A stretch of 64,000 bases of DNA from Nannochloropsis oceanica (lineage: Eukaryota; Sar; Eustigmatophyceae; Eustigmatales; Monodopsidaceae): positions 265,001 to 329,000 of the forward strand of contig CP038128.1 in assembly GCA_004519485.1 (NCBI GenBank), given 5' to 3'. A program made the translations under genes and the position numbers. How positions within the stretch are numbered: position 1 is the stretch's first letter; each line of letters starts with the position of its first letter. This document shows positions 21,501 through 31,924 of this stretch, one piece after another. A model generated the notes under the pieces. That model did not search any database, was not told the origin of the DNA, and saw nothing but the letters and a program-made list of their open reading frames with translations.

Positions 21501-23978
21501 ATATCAGGGCGCATCAGCAGGAGCAGTGGATTTTGGATTCAGTAGGGGGCGGGACGGCTACGCGGGTCTTCTGCTTGTTCTCGCTTGACATCCAGGGGAT
21601 TATGACCAAGGCCGTGAGGAAGGAGTTGACCGATAAGCAGGCGAATGTGATCCCATCAGTGAGGAAATTCTTGGATGAGTATCTGAAGGTGGGAGGCGGT
21701 GGAGGGGCCGGAGAAGGGGGGGGGGGGAGGGGAAGAACTGGAGGGAGGCCCTCTGTTGAGGTCTGTGCAGATTTCCAACGCGGCGCTGCAGCCGTTAATG
21801 CTTGCCTGGAATAGGTGGAGCCCAAGCATGATACCCGACCGAATGCACATCTACCCAACGGCAGACGAGGTGCAAGCAGCTGTCGCGGCGCGGGATGGCC
21901 GCACGCCTTCCTCTTGCTCCCGCAGTCACCGTGGTGAGAATTGTGGGGGAGAAGGAGAAATTGGTACCCTTACCCCCCACATGGGAACCGCAAGAAATAC
22001 CGCCCTCGATCTGAGCAGGCCAGGTTTCGGTCGGCCCAGCTCTGCCCCAACCATCCCGCCCCCCCAGCAAAAAAAGGCTTTGCCTATGGCGGCCACGCCC
22101 CGATATACCCTTGCACCCTCCCCTCAGCCTTTCCCCCATTCATCCTCCTTCGTCCCCGGTCCGCTGCACCTGCAGCAGCAGCAGCAGCAGCAGCAGCCAA
22201 TGCAGCATATCGCTGGACCTCATTCATCCGGCTCTCGCTCTGCTACTTCCTCCCCCAAACCTCAGCAGCATCAGCGCCCGCCTCGGCATCGTTGGGGAGG
22301 AGGAGGAGGAGGAGGAGGAGGAGGAGGAGGAGGAGGAGGAGGTGGGTCTACGCTGCGATATCAGCAAGTTGGCAGCAGGGAAGGGGGACAGGGAGGAGGA
22401 AATGAAGGGGAGGGAGAGGAGGAGGGGGAGGAGTACGACGAGGAGGAAGAGCTACGTGGTGTGACCCCAAGTGTGCCGTCCTCCCCTGCTGGATCCATGC
22501 GTCGGTTCCCGTTAGAGTCAGCGGGAGGGACGGAGAGGAGTACTTTTACAGCCAGCCTGAATTATACCCCTCCTCGCTCCAGCCCTCATCCAGGGCGGAT
22601 CTCCACTATTAGCAGTAAAGCAGCAGCCTCTCCCTCCATCATCTTTCGAGGAGCCACACCAGCTGCTCTGCCAGCCACGGCCGAGCGTCCTTCTCCGGCG
22701 CATACCGCAGCAGCAGCAGCGCCTGCAGCTGCTGCATCACCGTCATCAGCAGCAGCACTGGCGAGCAACAATCCTTCACCCCTTTCTACTAGGTTCGCCT
22801 GGGGTGGCTCTACCCTACAATTTGCTATTTTTTTGCTGCCCGTCGTTCTGTATTACCTGGCCAGCATCAGTAGCAGCACTTCTTCCTTTATCAGCTACTT
22901 CCTCCCGTTCTTGCCGGCCTCCCTCATCACTACTACAACCATTAACATCAACAGTAGCAGCAGTATGCACCAGTTTCGTGGGTTATTGTTTGTGTTGGGC
23001 GTGTTGGTGGCTTTGCGGTATCTCGTTGCTGCACAAGCACAGGGGAGTAATCAAGTGGGAGGGGGGGAGGGTGTGCCTGCTCGACGAGTAACAGAGTGGG
23101 GGCAGGAAGGGATGAAAAATCGGGTAAATGTGCGATTTACGGTGGAGATTAAGAAGTTGAAAAGATATATCGATGCGCAACAAAGAGAGACGTGTGGAGT
23201 GGGGATCACTGTCTTGCATGTCGCAATGCGAGCCTTGGGGCTGGCGCTGCGAGAGGTGCCTGCATTGAATGGTCATCGGGTGTTTGGGGAATTCAAGCCT
23301 TCACGCACGACTGATGTGTCTTGTGAGCTAAGGTTGAGAGATGGCCGTTTTGCTCTGTTAAAGGTGGGGGAGGTGGATGTGAAATCCCTTGCAGATATCT
23401 CGAGGACGCTGTCGTTGAAATCACAGGCGTTGAGCCATGGTCGTGATGTGTTTTATAACCGGCGTTTGCTCATCTCACGGTGGTGTCCCTCATTCCTCCT
23501 TCCTTCTCTTGAAGCTTGTTTTACTGTCTTGGGGGCAGGGTTAGGATTGAGTCTGCCGTGGTTGGGCGTACGGGCCTTCCCACAGGGAGGATGTGTGGTT
23601 CTCACCTCTCCTGCTGTTACCGCTAGTAGGGGCTTCGCTTGCGAGGCTGATTTTGAAGTAACTCCTGCAGCGACGCCGAGCGCCGCGTTCCTCGCTCCTC
23701 TGGTTTTGACCATCGGAGCGATCAGTGCTGTTCCCAAGGCAGTGGGCGGGCCAAGGGGAGGGCAGCAGCGGCAGCAGCAGGAAAGGGAGGTGATTTTGTC
23801 GCCGGTGCTGAATGTGTCGATTCAGGCGCAGCTGCAGGGAGGGGCGTCGTCGTTGCAGCATGTACGGAGACTGACAGAGCTGGTTCACAAATATATGAAT
23901 GACCCGAGGTCATGCGAGGAGGACGCACTCAAGTCTGCTACGGCTGCTGTCACTGCGCCAGCAGCCGTATCTGTCTGA
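18529..23978 (+). CDS. ACBP-PH-START-START-transmembrane-acyltransferase-like giant protein
   Basis: Exons 18529-18619, 18912-21688 and 21771-23978; phases agree, 1691 aa. Domains: acyl-CoA-binding (about 8-100; LYGILMQATAGDC, then KWMAWKKKQGMSREQAMVAY); PH (about 135-238; GVLYKQRDVFKGWRARTF); START 1 (about 300-520); Ser/Gly-rich linker; START 2 (about 790-955). The last exon adds a low-complexity region, two hydrophobic helices (about 1305-1380) and a C-terminal domain (about 1400-1680) like the 2-oxoacid-dehydrogenase E2/CAT acyltransferase fold. Where E2 enzymes have the catalytic DHRxxDG, this protein reads QAQLQGG, so it is probably not catalytic. Inference: a membrane-anchored lipid or acyl-CoA transfer or sensing protein. 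The 82-nt intron at 21689-21770 explains the frame change next to a long G run. The E2-like call is the least certain part. Confidence 0.82.
22299..22343 (+). repeat. (GGA)n coding repeat
   Basis: Encodes poly-Gly inside the last exon of the ACBP giant. A CAG run encoding poly-Gln lies just upstream (22172-22195). Confidence 0.85.
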
Positions 23979-24492
23979 CACGGGGCAAGGGCAAAAGGAG
24001 GAGGAGAGGGAGGAGAAGGAGAAGGTAGAGGGAAGCAAATGTAATAGCAGTATTGTATGTTTTTTTTTTTGCATAATTAGATAAGGGGGATGGAAGAGAC
24101 AGGAGATAAGACCAAATGTTAGGAAGAAAAGCAATTTCAAATGGTTATGCACATGGCGACGTCAATAAGAGGTGGCTGTGCATGCATGCATGTCTCTTCG
24201 CTTTTCGTCTTCTTTTCGTTACACTTTTCCATTTGTTTTTTTTCCTTTCGTTTTTCCCCCCACGCACACCACCACAACCACAATCGAGACATCAGCCTAC
24301 AATTAACCTTGTGCGCCCCTCATGTTTTTTACTTGAACCCTCACGAAGGGCGAATTGTACATCGACAAAATAGACACTACCGCTACCAAAACATCTGCCA
24401 CTGCCACCACAATCACACACACAAACACGGGAATAGCCTCATACATACGAACATCACAGCAATACACCTACATTCTACTGCTCTTCCTCTCC
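23979..24492. other. Convergent 3' region
   Basis: Between the stops of the ACBP giant (+) and the CDF transporter (-). T-rich around 24060 and 24230-24260. No gene supported. Confidence 0.6.
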
Positions 24493-27093
24493 TCATCTTC
24501 CGCCTTCCCCACCATTCCCGGGCGAATGCAAAACCGCCGTCGCCGGCGACCCTGTACTAGTCAAATCCATGTGAACCTCCGCCCTCGTCACATCCTTAAC
24601 TCCCTCCACCAACACCTTCACCCTCCGGGCCACCTCCCCCGCCTCTCTCACACTCAATTCCGGGTCAATCTGCAATAAGACATCGACCGTAGGCGCCATC
24701 GATGTATAGTGAACGACAACCTTCCTCACCGCCGACACCAACGGCTCTTGTCTCGCCCATTCCGGGCCCAACAACGCCCGAACGTCTGCCTCAATCTCTG
24801 AGGGTTGTCTCAGCTCATTCGCCAGCGGACAAGGCAAGGGCTCAGTTTTGGTGCTCACCAACACTTCGCTGACGTTGGGGAAATCCCGTCGGATCCTCCA
24901 ACGGACTTGGTCTGCTACTTGCTGTGCCGCACTCGCCGATATCTCACTGTCCACCAAAATACGCAGGTCCACGAGGAGTTGGGGCCCCATGCGTCGTGCG
25001 CGGACATTGGATGTTTCTCGTACCCCTTCAACAGTGGCGGCAACGCGGTGGATTTGAGGGATGGAGTCACTTTCGACCGTGTCAGTAAGTTGGTTCATGC
25101 TGTCAAGGAAGATTTGCATGCCCGTCAGGCCGATCATGGCAGTGACCAGGATGCCTGAGGGGAAGCGGAAATGGGGTGGGGGAGGGGATAAGGAAAAAGG
25201 AAAAGCAAATAAGTGATGAGTGACTGCGAAGGTGAAGTGGCAGCGTATGGCTCAAGTAGGAAAACAACAAACCGCCTTTCCCACGTACACCTCCTCTCAC
25301 AGCCTCTCCCACCCTCCCTCCCTCCTTCCAACCTACCCGCCACCGGGTCCAGTGCTGCCAGCCCCGCCCTTGCCGCCACGATGCCTCCCAAGGCCATTAC
25401 CGATGAAATGGCATCCGAACGATGGTGCCACGCATTCGCCAGCAACACCTGGCTGTTATGCTTCAGACCTACGCTAGCCGTCACCTGATACAGTAACCTG
25501 AAGGAGGAGGGCAAGAGGGAGGAAGCAAGAAAAGAAAAGCGGAGAATGAAAGGGCAAGGAAATGAAATGAAATATCTGATTGGTATATTTCACGTCCAAC
25601 AACCAGAACAGAGTATACAACGCGCATCCACTTCCTCCGCTCCGGCGCTCTTTCCCTCCCTCCCTCCCCTCCGACTTACTCTTTCCTCCCTCCCCTCCGA
25701 CTTACTCTTTCACTACAATCGACGCCAACGCCGCACACACCGCAAGCGCCGACGGAGCCGCCGCACACGTCGATGCCATCTGTCCTCCCCTTGCAAATAA
25801 ACCCTGCATCCACGGCACAGATGATATGACCGCTGGGAAGCTCGACACGAAGGGGAAGGGCCCGAGAGAAGGGAGAAGGAGGGTGCATTGTAATTTGTCA
25901 TAGGCATGCGCAGCAATATGCCACGCCGTTAGGAGAAGCAGCGCCGAGACTCCTAATGAACCCACCGCTTCAAAACGTCCATGTCCGTAGGGGTGATCAT
26001 CATCAGGAGGCAAGGCACTCATACGCACTGCCCAGAGGGTCACCATGTCCGACACCAGATCTGACAGTGTGTGCCCTGCATCTGCTACCATGGCTGCACT
26101 CCGACCCACCACCCCGGCCGATGCCTTGATCGCAAACAATGCCAAATTCGCATATATTCCCAACCACGTAACCCTATCTGCCTCCTTCGCGCCTGCTCTC
26201 AAAATAGACACGGCGGGGCCACCTGCAGCCAAGGGGCGGTCGCTCTGCAAGAGCTGGAGGGAACGGTGCGCCCGCCAGCCGGCTGCAAGACTAGAAAGGT
26301 TTTCTCGGAGGGCTGTTAGGTAAGACTTGGTGCTTTCGACAGCGAGAAGGAAAGTAGCTACTAGCCCAAGGATACCTACGTCGGCGCTTGAGAATTTCCT
26401 CAAGCCTTTGTAGGACCGGACAGCGACCACGGCAATGGCCCCCAGGAGGACGCCGAAAATGGTTTGTTTCTTTTTTTGCAGGACCGTGATTAGGTAGGAA
26501 ACCAGGCCTTTCAAGCCGACTTTGGCTGGGGGGTGGGGGTGATCGTGGTCATGCTCGTCGTGGCCGTTAAAGTGGGAGGCGTCGCCTGACAGGCCGTGGC
26601 TAGGCGCCATGTGCATAGAGAGTGAAGTACGCGAGGGACACCTCTGCCGCCTTGCTGGGAGAGCGGCCATGAGAAGCCCATCACTTATCGAATCCTTACA
26701 CTTGCCTGCTTTTGGGGTGAAGGGGTTGAGGGTTAGAACGCCTTCACCTACTTGTGCTGCACAAAAGATGTCCTCGTGCTCGTGAATGAGGTGAGATCTC
26801 TTACACAGAAGCACCACTCTGACCCACCACCAGGGATACCTGCCACTGCAATCAAGCAAGCGATGCAGGAGTTAAAAGACTTAGAAAAAAGGCAACATCA
26901 CGCGACAAAATAGAGGTCTGTCTGCACTTCTACGTGTACACTTACCTGAGGCTGAGAGGGAGGCATACAAGGGTGCGGTAGGCAGTCTGAACGCCGTAGA
27001 AACTGAAGCGGCCATGCCAAGCACCAGGAAAACGTTCGAGCATGGCCGGCGACAGCACCTTGTCAAGCTTTGCTCATGTGGCCGTGGAGGCAT
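24493..27093 (-). CDS. Plastid-targeted cation diffusion facilitator (Zn/Fe/Mn efflux type)
   Basis: Proton-coupled divalent-metal exporter. Exons 27093-26946, 26756-25706, 25497-25337 and 25154-24493, all in phase, about 673 aa. The N-terminus has a hydrophobic stretch ending STAFRLP, an A-F junction typical of stramenopile plastid presequences. Then come a His-rich stretch (HDEHDHDHPHPP), extra helices, and the CDF core. TM2 carries HTLSD and TM5 carries HHRSD, the HxxxD pair forming the metal site. After TM6 there are two successive cytoplasmic-domain-like modules (around VDLRILVD and VDVLLQIDP) instead of the usual one. The first acceptor is ambiguous: AG at 26758-26757 or 9 nt downstream, both in frame. 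It is divergent from the CSRNP-like gene. Confidence 0.9.
25314..25330 (+). repeat. (CCCT)n tract inside a CDF intron
   Basis: Reads as (GGGA)n on the gene strand, just inside the donor of the third CDF intron (25336-25155). Confidence 0.6.
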
Positions 27094-27813
27094 GGTTTGC
27101 TGCGGTTGTCGCTTCTAGTTGCAGGACGGGTCGACAACGGATCGTCTTCGTCTTGTTCCCTTGTCAAATCAGTGGGTCATGGGACTAAGAATATGCCTGC
27201 AAAAGAGGGAGAATGAAAAGGAAGTCAGATGGCTGGTTAGAAAGCACGCGAAGTTATTATGTTGTCGTTGTAATCGTTGTTGTTGTCGCCGTCGTTGTTT
27301 GTCAAGGGAGTGTGCGCGGGGCGCGTGGCAAGTGCAAATGGACACTCTCCGCTTTGTCCGGTGCCACTATCATCAGAATTCTGAAAAAAAAGCTTCAACC
27401 GACCATAGGCAAAGTTTGCACTGTCTAGTTCTAGACCGTCTGGTTCCAGACCGCATTCCCATTTGCCTGTTGTGTCTTTTGTTCTAATTAAATATGCGCC
27501 TCAAACACTCCTTCTGGAATCTTTCCAATGCAGGCACGCGGGCTGCGCGACCGAACCAAGGCCTGGTCACCAAGCATCAGCAACCCCCGACACCACGCCT
27601 CAAGCCAGCGCCCACTCTCGCCACCTCATCCTCCGCGCACCAAAACCAGTACAAGCGCCACCTGGAGTACTCTGTGAAGATATCAAGGCTACTGTTCGGC
27701 TGCTCCAGGCCTAAGCCGGGTGGACTCTGAGCTTTCATGTGGACTAGCGCTAAGTCCTTCCTCACATCCGTGTTACCTCCCCGACTGTCGCGGTCTGTGA
27801 GCCTTTCCAGGAG
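27094..27813. other. Divergent intergenic region
   Basis: 720 bp between the CDF start (-) and the CSRNP-like start (+). Two near-identical 11-mers, GTTCTAGACCG at 27428-27438 and GTTCCAGACCG at 27443-27453, lie 15 bp apart and could be a tandem factor site. A plus-strand frame at 27494-27730 has no protein family and no clear link to the next gene. Confidence 0.45.
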
Positions 27814-28492
27814 ATGAAAGAAGCTGTCGGTGCCCACGATAAGGACAACGACATGTCAACAAATTGCCACGACATGAAGAAATCTCTGTATGGCGATTAC
27901 GAAATCGTCTCATCCTTCCACCCCTTCCACTCCTCGTCGTCCTCATCCTCTTCCTCCTCCTCGGATACAGACGGCGCAGCCAATGGCGCTCGATCCCCGT
28001 CAGATCATCGAATCGTGCGAAAAAAAAAGCACGAAAACGTGTCACGTGATAGAAGAGATCGTGAGAATGGGGACGATAGCGAGCGTGAGGTTGAGGAGGA
28101 GGAGGAGCAGGAGGACGAATGGCTGCAAGGAACGCCGGCGAGCAAGTTTCGTACCAACAAGGGTGGAAGTGGAGGAGGAGGAGGAGGGAAGAAGAAGAAA
28201 AAGGGTGGCAAGAAGAAGGTTGGGAATCGTGGTGGGAACGGAGGGGGGGGGATTGGAGCCACGGAAACTCTCTCTCCATCCACGTATGAGATTGCCTGCT
28301 CCTTGCCCGCCTCCATTGTTGGTTTTCTGAGCGAGGCCTCCAGAGCCTTGTCGCCTGAGAAGAGATCCAAGGCCAAAGCCGCCTTGAACCATACAAGGAG
28401 AAGCAGCAGTGGGTGCAGCAGCAGCAGTAGTGTTGACGAGACGAACAGCGTCATGACTTCGACCGCGGGAGCCGTGGGGGGAGAAGGAACAG

Positions 28493-28526
<34 letters not shown>

Positions 28527-29449
28527 GACAATTCAAGCCAAGGCAAAGCATAAAATTAAAATCGTGCAGTGGGGAGAGGTCGTGGTGCATACGTGCCGCC
28601 GCAAGCCCTCCCCTGATTCCGTTCCTGCCCATGGCGCTTGGCCTTTGGGTCTAGGTGCAGAAGACGGGCATCCACCACGATTAACGACGGTGGATAGATT
28701 TGAGGTCGCGAAGCAGGAAGAGTTGGAGAGGCGGTTACAGGAGTTACCAAAACGGTTGCGGAAGGCAACGGCTGCCGGGGGAGGAGGGTTGGAGACGAGG
28801 CAGTTTGACTATAAGAGCCCGGGGGAGAAGAATCCCTTATTTGGTCCCTTGGATGAACGGAGGCGGAAGTTGGTTCTGATCCAGGCATTGGAGCAGGGGG
28901 AGGGCGGAAAGGAGGAAGAGGGGTTGTGTGGGTCTCCCAGGAAGATGGGCATGGAGACAAGTGCCTATTTGAATCTGTACAATGCCATGGAAGAGCAGGA
29001 GGAGGCTCGAAGCAATGAGTTGGACGAATTACGTGCCTCGAGGAAAAAGATTGGGTGTTCGTGTCATCATACCAGCAAGGCGCCAGACAAACTGAGCTTG
29101 AAGAAGTTGAAGGAAGAACTGCATCGCAGGCACCTTAGTGCCCCAGGCACGGATAAGGCTATACTAGTCGAGCAATTAAAGGAGGTCTTAAAGGACGAAC
29201 GGCTCTGTAGTGCGGAAGGGGGGCCTGTCGAATGTGAATGTTTAACAGCAGGTGTTCCTTGCCATGCTGATGTTTGTGGGTGTTGCGCGGGGAAGAAGCC
29301 TGGAAGGGGGGGAGGAGGGGGGGGGGGGTAGGGCGTGTGAGAATCCCTCGGGGAATTTCTTGTACCAGGAGGCGAGTGTGAGGGGACATCGTATCCGTTT
29401 TTTGACGGCCACGCCGATGGGACAACGACAGCGGAGTTGCTCGATTTAG
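27814..29449 (+). CDS. CSRNP-like cysteine-rich nuclear protein with an inserted SAP domain
   Basis: Seen: one long frame from ATG 27814 to a stop near 29331, 505 codons. The N-terminal half is Ser/Glu/Lys/Gly-rich. From about residue 248 it follows the CSRNP/AXUD1 pattern: IVQWGEVVVHTC, a VPAHGAWPLGLG stretch, then an acidic/basic helix. The cysteine domain begins GCSCHH near 29065, is interrupted by a SAP motif (LSLKKLKEELHRRHLSAPG...), and resumes with ECECLTAGVPCHADVCGCC. The family's closing C-N-x-G segment (ACENPSGNF...VRGHRIRF) follows at about 29333-29449 in another frame, just after a long G run at 29306-29329. A homopolymer miscall or a real frame break explains this better than an intron. 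Inference: a nuclear DNA-binding regulator. The start could lie further upstream. Confidence 0.8.
28497..28523 (+). repeat. (GCA)n coding repeat
   Basis: Encodes poly-Ala just before the conserved CSRNP-like region. Confidence 0.75.
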
Positions 29450-29844
29450 GATGAGCAGGTGGCAGGGGTTGGAGAGAGGTAGGGATGCGTGTGGCTGTGT
29501 AAAGGAATGCCAGTATCTCGGCCTTGGTCCGTTAGTGGAGATAGTATTAACATGGATGATGTACACGAATGGGGGTAGTAAATGAAGACGGTAACGTGGA
29601 GAGAAATCGGTGCGACGAGCATAAAAGGGACAGCTATGACCCACAACACACAGCCCGGCCAGCAATGCACAACTATCAAATTAAGAGCACGGAATATACT
29701 TTGAAATTTTACACCCGAAAAAGTTGCCTCATATCACTTGTGTGTTTCTTCTTTGTCTCTCCCAACCAACCTTCATCGTCATCCTCAAGCGCATATACCG
29801 TTCGCACACAAACCACACGCCATCCCTCCTTCCCTCCCCCTCTC
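29450..29844. other. Convergent 3' region
   Basis: Between the CSRNP-like gene (+) and the DNAJC7-like gene (-). No gene supported. Confidence 0.6.
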
Positions 29845-31924
29845 CTAAAAAGGACCTCCCCTCCCTCTCCCTCCAAACCCTCCTCCCGCCCCTGCCTGCT
29901 GCTGCATGAACATTTGAAATAAAATATTCGGATCAATGCCCCCTCCCCCCATCCCCCCGAAGCCCCCTCCGCGCGACGGCCCATGCGCGTGCGGGTTATC
30001 CAAGTCTTCGATGTCCACTCCACTGTCATACCGTGCCTTCTTCTCCTTGTCGCTCAACACCTCATACGCCTCGGCCACGTTCTTGAACTCCTTCTCCGCC
30101 TTCGCCTTCTCCTCCTCGCTGCTGCTCGTATGCCTGTCCGGATGGTGCTTCAACGCCAACTTCCTATAAGCCTTCCTGATCTCGTCCTCCGTCGCATCCG
30201 AGGACAGTCCTAGCAAGCGATAGTAATCTTTCCTCTTTGCCCTCTTCAGCGCCACCTTGGCCTGGTGCATCTTCCGCGCATATTCTCTCTCCTCCTCCTC
30301 GGGCGCCAACCCCGCCGCTGTCTCGTAGTCACGTAAGCACTGCTCCAAATTCTCCTCCCCCCCCAGAACAAACAGGCTCTCGGCTTTTCTTTTGAGGGCT
30401 TTAAGGTATTGCGGATCCAGAGCCAAAGCCTGCTTGCAGTCCGAGACGGCATCGGCGTGTCTTCGCATCTTAGCGTAGGCGGTGGCACGGTTATTGTACA
30501 GCTTGGCACATATTTGCTTGTGAGTTGGGTCTACGGCAAGGGCCTCCGTCCATGCCTGAATCGCTTTTTGGTACTGGCCGTGCGTGAAAGCGGTGTCGCC
30601 TTCTTTTTTTTTGTTGTCTAACGAACGCACTTGTTTAAGGAGTGCCACGTAGGAGGCATTATCCGGGTCGGAGCGGACGGCTTGTTGGGAATGCTTGATA
30701 GAGTTTTCGAGGTTGCCTAGTCGGTAGAGGCATGTGGCCCGGAGGTGGAGGAGAGGGGCCAGGGAGGGGGCGAGGCGGAGCAGGTGGTTGCTGCTGTTGA
30801 AGGCGTCGTCGTACTGGCCAAGGCCCACTTGACATTCGAGCTTGAGGAGCTTGGCATCAAAGGAGGAAGGCGCGAGGGCGAGACATACGTCCAGCAGGGT
30901 GTTCGCTTGCAGAAAGAGGCGTTTCCTCGCGATCGCGTTGCTGCTGCTGCTGCCATTTCCCCCATTGGGCGACGGTCGGGCCTCTTGAAGTATGTCACGT
31001 GCTTTGTTCAGGGCTTTGACGGCTGTTTCCACCTCGGTTTTCTCGGAGTGGCCCTGCGCGTTGTTCGGATCTTGTTGGAGCCCCGCGCGGTAGGCAGCTA
31101 TGCTTTCGTCGAATTTGCCTTGGAAGGAAGGGAGGGAGAGGTCATGGAGATGAGTGCTCGTGAGCATTGCATCACTTTTTGTTCCCCCTCATATCGTAAT
31201 TCCTACCTTATCTACTTACCTAATATCGCCAACGCTTTGCCCTTCCGAAAGTACGCCTTGACCATCCCTGGACTCAATGCAATCGCTTTATCACAGTCCT
31301 CGATGGCGCTTTCATAGGCCAAGATCATCATGTGCGCCGCAGCTCGGTTTCCGTAGAATGAGGGCTCATCGGGAGCCTCGGCGATGGCCAGGCTATAGGC
31401 GTCGATGGCAGCCCGATAGTCGCCTTTTTTGTAAAACTCGTTACCTTCGTCTTTCCTGTGAGGTGAGCGTTTTAGTAGAAGGCAGGGAGGTAAGGATGAG
31501 AAGGAGACAAGGAGATGTCTTAAGAGCGAGCTGTTGTAAAACAATACAGGGAGTAGGCAGGGGAGTTGGATTTATGGCGTTTCGGACAGAGACAGAGTGT
31601 GTGTTGGAGATAGACATACGCGTGGTCAGTGGGAGCGGGCGTGTGGCGGAGAAGGAGCGAGGCGGGACTTGCCGGCAAAAAAGAGCCAAAAAGGCAAGAG
31701 CAAAAACACAGAAAGGTGCACCATATCCAGGTACTTTTCTGGTTCTACGCTATAATCTTCGTGTGCAACATGGGCATGCATGATGGAGGCCGCAGCCATC
31801 ATAATATACGAAGTTCGACAACGCATGGAGGTGTGGGGAGGCTATCAAAAAGTCTGAAGAAATGGATATGATTGACTTACCAGTGCACGGCCGTCTTGAC
31901 CAAGACAGGTTCTTCCTCCCCCAT
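29845..31924 (-). CDS. DNAJC7/TPR2-like co-chaperone (TPR repeats plus C-terminal J domain)
   Basis: Links Hsp90 and Hsp70 clients; the J domain stimulates Hsp70 ATPase. Exons 31924-31881 (44 nt, [14 protein letters not shown]), 31455-31220 and 31118-29845; phases agree, 517 aa. The first exon is supported because TGG rebuilt across the intron leads directly into [20 protein letters not shown], the first TPR. Further TPR units follow through about residue 385. The J domain ([20 protein letters not shown], with the HPD motif in KHHPDRH) spans about residues 400-470. The tail is Gly/Phe-rich with a Met/Gln patch. No signal peptide, so cytosolic. It lies divergent from the desaturase, 1.6 kb apart. 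Confidence 0.94.

Noticed and set aside
21699-23978. Separate gene starting at 21699
   Set aside because: The Met at 21699 lies in a G-rich intron; an 82-nt intron joins this frame to the START exon in phase with no need for a second gene.
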